Positions 28,040-36,434 of a stretch of DNA of 48,661 nt are shown here, one piece after another (position 1 is the first letter of the stretch; every line of letters begins with the position of its first letter). The notes under the pieces were generated by a model. The model was given only the letters and a program-made list of their open reading frames with translations, had not been told where the DNA came from and searched no databases. The position numbers were made by a program, and so were the translations under genes. The stretch is from Candidatus Pacearchaeota archaeon (lineage in GTDB: Archaea > Nanobdellota > Nanobdellia > Pacearchaeales > GW2011-AR1): contig VGKQ01000006.1 in assembly GCA_016866995.1 (NCBI GenBank), forward strand, positions 1-48,661, read 5' to 3'.

Positions 28040-31012
28040 TTAGTCTGGCTTTGATTTTAAGCTTTCCTCAATAATTTTCTTTTCCTCATCAGTTATACCA
28101 TAAAGCTTGTAGACTTCTTCATCAATTTCATAATCAACATTGTCAATTTGTTGTTTTAATCTCTCCTTTTCATTTCCGCTAATTTTTTCATCATGATATT
28201 TTTTCTGCAGTTCTAGCATTTCTTCGACAAGCGAGATAATTTTTTGTTGCGGATTTTTTGAAGCAATCTTGATAGGATACCTGCATATTATTTTAGGATC
28301 ATAAGAATAATATCCTCCCTGTAAAGAAGTCCCTATATTTTTATTAAGAAAATTCATTAGCTTAGAATTCAAAATTGCTAAAAGATATTTTGAAGATACT
28401 TCTGAATTATTCTTTAATATAATTGCAAATCCTCCTGCAACACCACAAGTCATATAATAATGAGTGGTCTCATCAAAATAAAATGATGGACGAAAGGCAC
28501 TATTGGGTGTCATTATCTTAGGTAAATCATATAAGTTTATACTCCTTGGATAAGTTAATGCAAACCAACTTTTAGATTTAGATAATTTTTTATGTTCTCT
28601 ATTTTTAATATTATCTTCTAACTCTTTAAAATAGTTATATACTCCTTTATATTTTTTAATCTCTTCTTCAGAGAGAGGTTCATAGCCACTTTCTCTTTTA
28701 ACATAAGGAAAAATTAAGATTCTATTTGAGTAATCTACAAAATATCTACTTATATCTTTTCCTTTTACTAATTTTCTAGTTAATTCTTTTTCTATGACAT
28801 ACTCTTTATTTGTTGCTTCACTTCTGATTCTTATTTTATCTCCCAAGTCCTCTATTATTTTTACAAGATATATAGAGTCTGCGCTTGTTGCCACACCCTG
28901 AAAATATTTATCTTTATAGTCTTTTAAAGTGGTTCTTATAGAAAGAAGCTTATTAATTATCTCGAAACAATTTCCAACATTAAAATTCCATACATCTCCT
29001 AAATCTATTAAATTAATTTCTCCTATTTTCAGTTCACTATTATCAAACATCTTTTTTTGAGAGATTATATCTAAATATTCTGATATTTTATCAATATTAG
29101 CCATTTCAGAATATTTTATTTTTTTGTTTAGAGACTTTTGTAAGAATAATAAACAAGTATAGGTGCTTGCTCTTTCAAAAATTTGGTTGTCTTTAAAATT
29201 TATAACCTCTTTTAGGTATTCTTGTTTAGTTATAAAGTCCCTTAAAGGTTTTCCATAATTAGATATAAAAAACTTGTTCGGAAGGATAAATCCTAACTTT
29301 CCTTTTTCTTTCAAAATTTTAATTCCCTTCTCCACAAATAAAGAATAAATATCATAATTCCCTTGTGCAGATTCATAATTTTTAGAATAACTCTCTGCTA
29401 TCTTCTTATAAGAACCAGACAAGGTTTGTATCCTTATATAGGGAGGATTTCCAATCACAACATCAAATCCTCCAGAAGCCATGACATCTTTAAAGCCAAC
29501 TTCCCACTTGAAAGCTTTATCTGAGACTTTTGGATCATCAATCAATGAATTTCCGCATTTGATATTCCCTAAATGAGGCAACATCAACTTTTTACTTTCT
29601 TGATCCTCTCCTTCAAGCATTTTAAGAAGAAGATTTAATCTTGCTAATTCAACAGCTTTCTCATCCAAATCTACCCCATAAATACAATTGCCCATTATCA
29701 TTGCTTTCTGTCCTAAACTTAATCTCTCTTTATAATTCTTAAAAGTAGTCCATTTTTCGCTTCTCTTCCCTGCTTTTAATAAATCTTCAATTTTGTCGCA
29801 AACTTCCTGAAAAGCCCTAATTAGAAATGAGCCAGAACCACAGGCAGGGTCTACAATTTTCACTTGCAAAATCTCATCAATTGACTTGTCTTTAATATAT
29901 TCTTTGACACTATTCTTAACAATATAATCAACAATGTAAGAAGGGGTATAATAAATTCCCATCTTTTTTCTCTTTCCGCTTCCGCTTTCAAGCTTAACTC
30001 TCTTTTCAGTGCTTGCTAAAATTGTCCCTAAATACTGCTCATAAATGCTCCCAAACAAATCTCCTGGAATTTGATCAAATAAGTATCTCTCCTGATTATT
30101 TTCAGTTCCAGAATATAAAGTAAGGATAACTTTTCTTAAAATATCATCAGAAAAAGCCCCTTCTTTCTCAAGCAAGCCCGGCTCAAAGAGCTTAGAATCA
30201 TATTTCTTGTTAAACTCTGCAAATTTTTCAAGTAAATAAGGAAATAACTGAAGTTTTACTTGTTGTTGCCTAACATCACTTTCCAAACTTTTCAGATAAT
30301 TCATTGGTTCTAATCCTCTATCCTCAACACTTCTAATAAAAATCAATCTATCAATTAAAATCTGTATAATCTCATCTATCTTTTCCTGCTCAAGATAATT
30401 TTTCTTAACTTTTAGCTCCTTAGAAAGCCAACTCCTAATATTCAATAAATCATCAAGTATGCTTTCATCAACCGGCTTATTTAATTTTTCATCTTTTGCA
30501 GAAAGTAATTTATTAATCTCTTGCTGTTCAAAACTCTCTTTAGATAAGAGCCATAACAAATCAAATTTATCTAAAAACTCGCTTACATTTAACCTAAAAT
30601 AAGCATTATTTACTTTTAGCAAATTTTTGTCTATATTTTTTATATTTGAAAGAGCATGATAAACTCGAATATCTTTAAAATTAGTTAAAATTGCAAACTT
30701 AATCTTTCTATGATAAGCATAAGAAACAGTTTGCCTTCCTTCTTCCTCCATTAAAGAGACATTTGTTTTCTTTGCTTCAATAACAAGAACTTCTTGATTT
30801 CCAAGTTTAAGAATATAATCTGCTCTTCCCTTTAAAACTCTTTTTTCTTTTGAAATATCTTTTCTTTCCCAGCCAAGAGCTTCAAAAAGTGGCTCAATAA
30901 ACTGAAATTTTATATCTTCTTCGGGCATTGAGTCTAGATGAGCTTTATGAATCTCAGAAAATTCTTTTACAAGCTTAGCAATTTTCTCTTTTGCTTCTTC
31001 CTTAGTTAACAT
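28040..31012 (-). CDS. type IIG restriction-modification protein (Eco57I-like)
   Basis: Single 990-residue protein combining nuclease and adenine methyltransferase. The N-terminal PD-(D/E)xK nuclease shows GRADYILK and VLVIEAKK (about 67-84). The methyltransferase has YYTPSYIVDYIV, motif I VDPACGSGSFL (about 390) and the catalytic NPPYIR (about 526). A C-terminal target-recognition region of about 300 residues follows. It needs no partner, cutting and methylating at its own site. All key residues are intact, so it is probably active. Confidence 0.9.
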   Translation of the reverse strand: MLTKEEAKEKIAKLVKEFSEIHKAHLDSMPEEDIKFQFIEPLFEALGWERKDISKEKRVLKGRADYILKLGNQEVLVIEAKKTNVSLMEEEGRQTVSYAYHRKIKFAILTNFKDIRVYHALSNIKNIDKNLLKVNNAYFRLNVSEFLDKFDLLWLLSKESFEQQEINKLLSAKDEKLNKPVDESILDDLLNIRSWLSKELKVKKNYLEQEKIDEIIQILIDRLIFIRSVEDRGLEPMNYLKSLESDVRQQQVKLQLFPYLLEKFAEFNKKYDSKLFEPGLLEKEGAFSDDILRKVILTLYSGTENNQERYLFDQIPGDLFGSIYEQYLGTILASTEKRVKLESGSGKRKKMGIYYTPSYIVDYIVKNSVKEYIKDKSIDEILQVKIVDPACGSGSFLIRAFQEVCDKIEDLLKAGKRSEKWTTFKNYKERLSLGQKAMIMGNCIYGVDLDEKAVELARLNLLLKMLEGEDQESKKLMLPHLGNIKCGNSLIDDPKVSDKAFKWEVGFKDVMASGGFDVVIGNPPYIRIQTLSGSYKKIAESYSKNYESAQGNYDIYSLFVEKGIKILKEKGKLGFILPNKFFISNYGKPLRDFITKQEYLKEVINFKDNQIFERASTYTCLLFLQKSLNKKIKYSEMANIDKISEYLDIISQKKMFDNSELKIGEINLIDLGDVWNFNVGNCFEIINKLLSIRTTLKDYKDKYFQGVATSADSIYLVKIIEDLGDKIRIRSEATNKEYVIEKELTRKLVKGKDISRYFVDYSNRILIFPYVKRESGYEPLSEEEIKKYKGVYNYFKELEDNIKNREHKKLSKSKSWFALTYPRSINLYDLPKIMTPNSAFRPSFYFDETTHYYMTCGVAGGFAIILKNNSEVSSKYLLAILNSKLMNFLNKNIGTSLQGGYYSYDPKIICRYPIKIASKNPQQKIISLVEEMLELQKKYHDEKISGNEKERLKQQIDNVDYEIDEEVYKLYGITDEEKKIIEESLKSKPD

Positions 31013-31047
31013 AATTTATTCAAAATAGAGTTATATAAAAATCTATC

Positions 31048-31076
31048 TTAAAGCGAGCCTCTGATGAGGCGAGCTT
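31048..31076 (+). repeat. hairpin repeat, copy A
   Basis: TTAAAGCGAGCC-TC-TGAT-GA-GGCGAGCTT. It is shared in inverted orientation with 32283-32311. The stem GCCTC/GAGGC differs from copy B (GCCCG/CGGGC) by compensating changes. Copies A and B bracket the nucleotidyltransferase pair. Confidence 0.6.
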
Positions 31077-31090
31077 GTTTCTCAAGCTTT

Positions 31091-31435
31091 TTAAGCTTTT
31101 TCTATTACAAGCATATCCTTCAATGCTCTCTCAATAAACTTTTCGATTAATTCAAGATTAATATTTTTGTATCCTTTTTCTATTCTCAATTTCAGCTCAT
31201 TTTCGATTTTGCTCTTAATCTTGCTTTTAATTTCTGAAATATCTCTAAAAGGCAAACTTCTATTTGAAGGATTTATTTTTTCCCTGTATATTTTTGCAAT
31301 TTGCCAGCTGTTTCTTACTTCCTTGTCATATTTTTCAGCAATCTCTGCTTGTTCAATTGCTTTCTCAAGAATTTTATGGATAATAGAATTTGCCAGATTT
31401 GAAATAAATATCTCAATAAGCTTATTCCTGTTCAT
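31091..31435 (-). CDS. small helical partner of the nucleotidyltransferase
   Basis: 114 residues, all-helical, charged, without an obvious HEPN RxxxxH motif. It overlaps the nucleotidyltransferase gene by four bases (ATGA type), so the two are translationally coupled. This gene order resembles two-component nucleotidyltransferase systems such as MNT-HEPN, but I cannot confirm the family. Confidence 0.55.
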   Translation of the reverse strand: MNRNKLIEIFISNLANSIIHKILEKAIEQAEIAEKYDKEVRNSWQIAKIYREKINPSNRSLPFRDISEIKSKIKSKIENELKLRIEKGYKNINLELIEKFIERALKDMLVIEKA

Positions 31436-32211
31436 TTTATATTCTCCATAATTTTATTAAAAGTTTTATTATAAATCTGTTTGTATCTTTTTAGAAATTT
31501 AATATCAACAAAATTGTTTTTAATCTCGCTTATTTTAACACTAAATAATTTTTCAATTTCTCTGTTAATAATCTCCTTGCTTAATTTTCTTCCCTGAACA
31601 AACAAAAGAATAGAAATCATATTCAAAACAAGATAATATTTCTCATTTCCATTTAAAATCTTGAAATTGTCAATTAAAGTTTTGCTTTTCAGCAGAGCCA
31701 AGTCTAAAATTTTATAGTTGATTTTTCTTTTCACATTCAAAGAAATTCTTTTCAAGGATATGCATTTGCTCAGCATCATTTCGTATAATGGCTCAGAAGA
31801 CAAGCCAGAAGCAAGCTCTTTATTATTTAAAATCAGAAAATGAGCTTTAATCCCAAAATTATCTTCAATTTTTCCCTTAATATTCTCATAATCTCCTTTC
31901 TTGCCAGAAACCAGCAAAATATCAATGTCATTAAAGCAAAATCCTCTTTCAAGAAAGCTTCCTGTTATAATAATATTTTCAAAATCAGCATTTTTTCCAA
32001 TTAAATTAAAAATTTCCTCAATTAGTCTCAGTTTTATCTTCTCCAAATTGCTAATTCCATAAAAAAACAGCTTAAATTTTTCTTTCTTAATATTCTGGCT
32101 TGACAAAGGCAGGATTAAAACATATTCCCCGCCGTTAAATCCGGCTCGATTTTTAGGGATGTATATCTGGTCCATTCTCGTCCCCTTGCTGATTTTTCCC
32201 ACAAGCTCCAT
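31432..32211 (-). CDS. nucleotidyltransferase with AbrB-like N-terminus
   Basis: About 259 residues from the ATG at 32211. The polymerase-beta-type motif is TGSFLERGFCFNDIDILLVSG (GS, nine residues, DID) at about 84-98. Before it, GKISKGTRMDQIYIPK and NGGEYVLILPL resemble an AbrB/SpoVT DNA-binding swapped hairpin. A 16-bp palindrome (32220-32235) overlaps the promoter, fitting self-regulation by that N-terminus. The effector may be a toxin-antitoxin-type nucleotidyltransferase. Confidence 0.72.
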   Translation of the reverse strand: MELVGKISKGTRMDQIYIPKNRAGFNGGEYVLILPLSSQNIKKEKFKLFFYGISNLEKIKLRLIEEIFNLIGKNADFENIIITGSFLERGFCFNDIDILLVSGKKGDYENIKGKIEDNFGIKAHFLILNNKELASGLSSEPLYEMMLSKCISLKRISLNVKRKINYKILDLALLKSKTLIDNFKILNGNEKYYLVLNMISILLFVQGRKLSKEIINREIEKLFSVKISEIKNNFVDIKFLKRYKQIYNKTFNKIMENIK

Positions 32212-32219
32212 AATCAAAT

Positions 32220-32235
32220 TACGTAATATTACGTA
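32220..32235. promoter_or_regulatory. palindromic operator TACGTAATATTACGTA
   Basis: Perfect 16-bp palindrome between the nucleotidyltransferase start (32211) and its TTTAAA box (about 32236-32243, minus strand). It would cover the transcription start. Confidence 0.6.
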
Positions 32236-32282
32236 TTTAAACTTTTCGGAATGTAAATTTAGATAACAATAGAATTAACCAA

Positions 32283-32311
32283 AAGCTCGCCCGTGAGCGG
32301 GCTCGCTTTAA
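32283..32311 (-). repeat. hairpin repeat, copy B
   Basis: Inverted copy of 31048-31076. On the minus strand it reads TTAAAGCGAGCC-CG-CTCA-CG-GGCGAGCTT, and its first bases include the stop codon of the double-Lrp gene. The stem pairs differ from copy A but keep complementarity. Confidence 0.6.
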
Positions 32312-33273
32312 AGAGGATAAAAATTCAGCTTATGCTCTTCAACAATATGCAACACCTCATAGTCCTTAATTATATTACCAAACTTGTTTCTAATCTCATT
32401 TATTAAATCATAAAGTTTTTCCTCGCTTTCTATTTCTACTTCAATTTCAGCATCCCAGTTTCCAACTAAACGCATATATTGAACAATATTTTTAATAGAT
32501 TTGCAATATGAGATTAATTCAGATTCTTTTTGTTCTGAAAAATTTTGCAGTCTTAGAATTACTTTATATAAATGAATACCTATGTTATCTAAGTTAATTA
32601 ATGCCCTATAACCAAGGATAACTTCTGATTTTTCAAGATTTTTAGTTCTATAACTAATAATATCTCTTGTCAAGTTTAATTTTTTTATAATATCCAATAT
32701 TGAAACTCTTGAGTTATTTGCCAAAATTTTTAATATTTTTTCTTCTATTTCATCTACTTTTATATTTTCAATATTTTTCATGTACAAAAATTCTTTTTTT
32801 TCTTTTTCTGGAGCAATATAATTTCTTGAATAAAGAGGAGAATAACTTACAATTAAAACAACTTTATCTAAAATAAATTTTCCATACTTATTGATTATGT
32901 CCTTCAAAATTTTGTCAAATTCCACTATGTTTTTTGAAATTATTGTAATTGAAATATTCCATTCGCCCCTGCATGAAGTTACCCATATAACTTTTTCTTT
33001 TTTTGCAAGATAACTAATAATCTCTTCTTCTTTTTTGGGATTTATAGAATGAAATTTAAGATAAACTTTATATTGTGAATATCCAAGTTTGATAAAATTA
33101 ACTATCGCATAAGTATTTTTTAGTATTCCTCTATCTTTAAGGGAATTAATCCTGTAATGCACAACAGATTTTGGCAATTTAACTTTCTTGCCTATTTGCG
33201 AATATGACTGCCTTGAATTTATATCCAGCTCATACAATATTCTTCTATCCTTTAAGTCTATTTTTTGTGGCAT
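32308..33273 (-). CDS. double Lrp/AsnC-family regulator
   Basis: About 321 residues from the ATG at 33273, holding two tandem Lrp units. Each is a helix-turn-helix followed by a RAM ligand domain. Unit 1 has LDINSRQSYSQIGKKVKLPK and GEWNISITIIS. Unit 2 (from about residue 173) has LANNSRVSILDIIKKLNL and VGNWDAEIEVEI. Most Lrp proteins have one unit. The gene is divergent from the repeat-peptide operon and so is its likely regulator. The AT box at 33292-33305 favours this ATG over one nine bases upstream. Confidence 0.85.
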   Translation of the reverse strand: MPQKIDLKDRRILYELDINSRQSYSQIGKKVKLPKSVVHYRINSLKDRGILKNTYAIVNFIKLGYSQYKVYLKFHSINPKKEEEIISYLAKKEKVIWVTSCRGEWNISITIISKNIVEFDKILKDIINKYGKFILDKVVLIVSYSPLYSRNYIAPEKEKKEFLYMKNIENIKVDEIEEKILKILANNSRVSILDIIKKLNLTRDIISYRTKNLEKSEVILGYRALINLDNIGIHLYKVILRLQNFSEQKESELISYCKSIKNIVQYMRLVGNWDAEIEVEIESEEKLYDLINEIRNKFGNIIKDYEVLHIVEEHKLNFYPL

Positions 33274-33335
33274 ATTGAACATAATAGTTTATTATTTATA
33301 AATTTTACTATTTTGTCCAACTTATTAATAAAAAG

Positions 33336-33347
33336 TTGTATATATCT
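33336..33347 (+). promoter_or_regulatory. AT-box promoter of the repeat-peptide operon
   Basis: TTGTATATATCT lies about 50 bases before the ATG at 33390, giving a leader of roughly 25-30 bases. It is close to the divergent double-Lrp promoter (33292-33305), so one regulator could act on both. Confidence 0.4.
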
Positions 33348-33389
33348 GCGATTTTTAGTCTAACTAAATAAATTCAGGATAAAACAAAA

Positions 33390-33635
33390 ATGACAGACTT
33401 AGAAACCCAAACAAAACTTGAAAGAGTAAAGGAAAGAATTGCAGATTCAGAAAATCCAGTAGAATTGGTTAATAATATGTATGGTTGTCATCCTGAAACT
33501 CCTGCAAGATTATCAGCAGCAAAAAGTAGAATGGCTGACTGGCAGAATCCTGTTGAAGTTGTTAATAATATATATGGTTGTCATCCTAAAGATAATAGAA
33601 TAGGATATTTTCAAAGAGTTTTCTCTTTAACTTGA
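33390..33635 (+). CDS. two-repeat precursor peptide for the adjacent radical SAM enzyme, 81 aa
   Basis: The peptide has a tandem repeat with a 31-residue period. Repeat 1 (about 14-35) ends NPVELVNNMYGCHP and repeat 2 (about 45-66) ends NPVEVVNNIYGCHP, with C33 and C64 the only cysteines. The first 12 residues are a short charged leader. It lacks a signal peptide. The radical SAM/SPASM gene starts 15 bases after its stop. Repeated cores with an invariant YGCHP are typical of ribosomal peptides processed at several equivalent sites. A small DNA-binding or scaffold protein is the alternative. Confidence 0.8.
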   Translation: MTDLETQTKLERVKERIADSENPVELVNNMYGCHPETPARLSAAKSRMADWQNPVEVVNNIYGCHPKDNRIGYFQRVFSLT

Positions 33636-33650
33636 GGTGATAGGAGTTAT

Positions 33651-34799
33651 ATGGATTATTTTGATAGATGGAAGTCTAAAATTGAAAGATTAATAGAAGA
33701 GCATCCTGTCCAAATTGTAAGCTGGGAAGCTACAAGAGATTGCAATCTGAATTGCCTTCATTGCGGTTCTCCGAGAGAGACATGGAATAGGGAACAGGAA
33801 CTTTCAGCAGAAGAAGTTATTCGAGTATTTAATGATATTGCTGAACAATTTGATATGTTTAAATTTAGGCATATAAATATAACAGGAGGAGAGCCTTTTG
33901 TTAGAAGGGATTTAATTGACATTCTAAAAGAAATAAGCAAAAAATCTTGTTTTAGAAATATTGACATACAAACAAACGGAGTAATTCTTGCTGATAAATC
34001 TGAATTATTAAATATTGTTAAGCAATATGGAGTTACTGGAATAGGAGTTAGTATAGATGGATTAAAGCAGACTCATGAAAGATTTAGAGGATGCAGAGAT
34101 GGTTCTTTTGAAAAATCCTTGAGGACAGCTAAATTAGCGTCACAAAAAGGGTATGTAGTCACTTTTTCAACAGTAGCTCATTCAGAAAATATAGGAGAAT
34201 TGCCAGAATTATTTAAACTAGCAAGGGATGTAGTTGGAGCAAGATATTTTCGCGTGATGAAACTTGATTGTATCGGGCGGACAAATCTTAATAGAAACTA
34301 TTTATTATCTCCAGAACAAATGAGACAAGTTGTTTCATTTTTGCATCAGCAGTATGTTCAAGATTTTCAAACTTATGCAAATCCAAAAAGCACAATGGTG
34401 GAGCTAGGGTGTGCAGGGTGGCTTGGTAGGAGATTAGAAGGAGAAGTAAATCCTTTTTTCTTTCATTGTATTGGAGGAATAAATAATTTAGGAATATTAT
34501 ATGATGGAAAAATCAGTTCTTGCAGTAATATTTCAAGAGATTTTATTCAAGGAGATGTTAGAAAAGATAATTTAAAGGATGTTTGGGAAAATAGATTTAA
34601 AGAATTTAGAAGTTTTGATTGGAAAAAGAAAGGGGACTGCAAAGATTGCTCAGAGTGGCAGTATTGTCATGGAGGCCCCATGCACAAAAGATTAAAGGAT
34701 GGGACAATGATTGATTGCAGTTATAAGATGATTATAGAAGGAAAAGATTATAGAAAAACTTTGCCAGACAAGGCATTTACAACTGTCGCGGGAAATTAG
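33651..34799 (+). CDS. radical SAM/SPASM peptide maturase
   Basis: 382 residues. The radical SAM motif CNLNCLHC is at C31, C35 and C38; ITGGEPFVR and the barrel follow. The SPASM region has FHCIGGINNLGILYDGKISSC, then C330, C333, C339 (CKDCSEWQYC) and C356, matching a domain that binds two auxiliary iron-sulphur clusters. A GGAG site lies a few bases before the ATG. It closely follows the two-repeat peptide gene, suggesting that peptide is its substrate. The product chemistry cannot be read. Confidence 0.9.
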   Translation: MDYFDRWKSKIERLIEEHPVQIVSWEATRDCNLNCLHCGSPRETWNREQELSAEEVIRVFNDIAEQFDMFKFRHINITGGEPFVRRDLIDILKEISKKSCFRNIDIQTNGVILADKSELLNIVKQYGVTGIGVSIDGLKQTHERFRGCRDGSFEKSLRTAKLASQKGYVVTFSTVAHSENIGELPELFKLARDVVGARYFRVMKLDCIGRTNLNRNYLLSPEQMRQVVSFLHQQYVQDFQTYANPKSTMVELGCAGWLGRRLEGEVNPFFFHCIGGINNLGILYDGKISSCSNISRDFIQGDVRKDNLKDVWENRFKEFRSFDWKKKGDCKDCSEWQYCHGGPMHKRLKDGTMIDCSYKMIIEGKDYRKTLPDKAFTTVAGN

Positions 34800-34801
34800 C
34801 A

Positions 34802-36271
34802 CTATTTTACAATCTTCCTAAGTATATCCATAACCTCTTTCCCAGAAACACCCTTAAACTTAGCCATGACAAGCCCCATATAAGCATTAATTGACAATCC
34901 TGGCTTTTCCTTAACTATCTTCAAAACTTCATCTTCTAAATTAGAAACTTTTTCTACTTTCAAAGCTTCATTAATCTCTTTCCCTTTCGCAATTTCCAGC
35001 ATAATCTTCTTTCCTTGGGATTCATCAATCTTCTTGCTCTTGATTAAATTCAAAATACTTTCAAGAACATCAAGTGTTAATTTTTCATCAATCTTTTTCT
35101 CAGGAATTTTCTCTCTTGAAGCAATTTCTTTTTTCCATAAAACTAAAAGCTTGGCTATCAAATTAGGATTATCATAAACTTCCAGCAATTCCTTGTAATC
35201 CTCAAGCTTGTTTTCAGACATAATCAAATTAATCATCTCTTCTTCTAATCCAGAAGACTTTAACTCAGATTTAATCTCATGCTTCATTCTTGGCAGCTCT
35301 TTTTTAGCTTCATTTATCAGCTCGCGCGAAATATGAAGCAGAGGCAAATCAGTTTCAGGATACATTCTCGCAGCTCCTGGCATCGGACGCAAGAATGTTG
35401 TACTTCCATCATTATTTGCTTTTCTCACTTCTCTCTCACAAGTTTTATCTTTCAGGCATTTTTTCTGCCTTTCAACTTCTTTTTCAACTGTTTCAATCAT
35501 TATTTTCGGCTCCTGAAACCCCTTAATCTCAACTCTCTCTGAATTTTTTCCATTAGCAGAAATAGAAATATTCAAATCCTGCCTTATAGTCCCAATTCCT
35601 CTCCTGACTTTGCAAGCTCTTAAAATCTCCCCTATTTTCAATGCAGCTTCTTTTATCTTTTCCCCCGAGTTCATGTCAGGAGTTGTTGCAATTTCAACTA
35701 AAGGAATTCCTAATCTGTCTAATTTATAAGTTTTAGAATTTTCTAGCTCAGGATCATCTTCCTCGCTGGCAGAAGCAGGGCGCGCAGAATCTTCTTCAAG
35801 GTAAACAGAATCAATTCCGACTTTCCCAAATGAAGTTTCTAAATATCCTTTTCTTGCAATCAAAACTGTTCTCTGAAATCCAGAAACATTGCTTCCATTA
35901 ATAACTGTTTTTCTCATTATCTGGGAATTTTGCATAATCTCGCAGTTAAGCAAAAGTGAAATCTGAACTGCGATTTTCAAAGCTTCAGAATTAATTTCTT
36001 TTGGCGGCTCTTCATCCAATTCAATTAAACAGCAGTTATCATAATATCCCTGATAGATAAACTTTTTTCCTTGTCCTGCCTCAAATTTTACAGCTTCATC
36101 TATTTCTCCACTTTCGCCAGCAATAACATGAAGCTTTCTCTCAATCTCATAATCTGGCTTGTCCTGCCTAAGCAAACTCGGGCATCTGCAAAAGAGCTTG
36201 CCAGTGTCTAATTGCTGATGTATCTCCAATCCGCTCTTTAAAATAACTTCTTCTTTTTCTTTCTGCTTCAT
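34802..36271 (-). CDS. gatE: Glu-tRNA(Gln) amidotransferase subunit E, lacking the GAD insert
   Basis: 489-residue archaeal GatE, which with GatD converts Glu-tRNA(Gln) to Gln-tRNA(Gln). Diagnostic stretches are GLEIHQQLDTGKLFCRCPS, INGSNVSGFQRT, LGIPLVEIATTPDM, TIRQDLNIS and GAARMYPETDLP. Full-length archaeal GatE is about 600-630 residues with an AspRS-like GAD insertion. Here only about 20 residues join VEIKGFQEPKIMI to GSTTFLRPMPGAARM, so the insert is gone. The C-terminal tRNA-binding tail is present. GatD is encoded 3.5 kb away on the same strand. Confidence 0.93.
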   Translation of the reverse strand: MKQKEKEEVILKSGLEIHQQLDTGKLFCRCPSLLRQDKPDYEIERKLHVIAGESGEIDEAVKFEAGQGKKFIYQGYYDNCCLIELDEEPPKEINSEALKIAVQISLLLNCEIMQNSQIMRKTVINGSNVSGFQRTVLIARKGYLETSFGKVGIDSVYLEEDSARPASASEEDDPELENSKTYKLDRLGIPLVEIATTPDMNSGEKIKEAALKIGEILRACKVRRGIGTIRQDLNISISANGKNSERVEIKGFQEPKIMIETVEKEVERQKKCLKDKTCEREVRKANNDGSTTFLRPMPGAARMYPETDLPLLHISRELINEAKKELPRMKHEIKSELKSSGLEEEMINLIMSENKLEDYKELLEVYDNPNLIAKLLVLWKKEIASREKIPEKKIDEKLTLDVLESILNLIKSKKIDESQGKKIMLEIAKGKEINEALKVEKVSNLEDEVLKIVKEKPGLSINAYMGLVMAKFKGVSGKEVMDILRKIVK

Positions 36272-36404
36272 TTTTTGAATAAACTTATTTTTCCTTATTA
36301 AAAGAACAAAGAAAAAGTATATATAAAGATAGCGTTAAACTCTAAAATTCTTAAAGATTTATTTATATCTTTACTTCTAATCAGTTACAATAAAATTAAA
36401 AAAT

Positions 36405-36414
36405 GTTTAAAAAC
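36405..36414 (+). promoter_or_regulatory. TATA-type promoter
   Basis: GTTTAAAAAC lies 30-21 bases before the ATG at 36435, again the leaderless spacing. Confidence 0.5.
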
Positions 36415-36434
36415 CCAGAAAAATTAAAGGAAAT

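Noticed and set aside
33390-33635. CRISPR-like direct repeat at the 81-residue peptide
   Set aside because: Only two imperfect copies, in frame and conserved as protein, not as identical DNA repeats with spacers. No CRISPR array or cas gene is visible in the window.
34802-36271. GatB instead of GatE
   Set aside because: The opening GLEIHQQLDTGKLFCRCPS and GAARMYPETDLP are GatE-specific, and gatD is nearby on the same strand.
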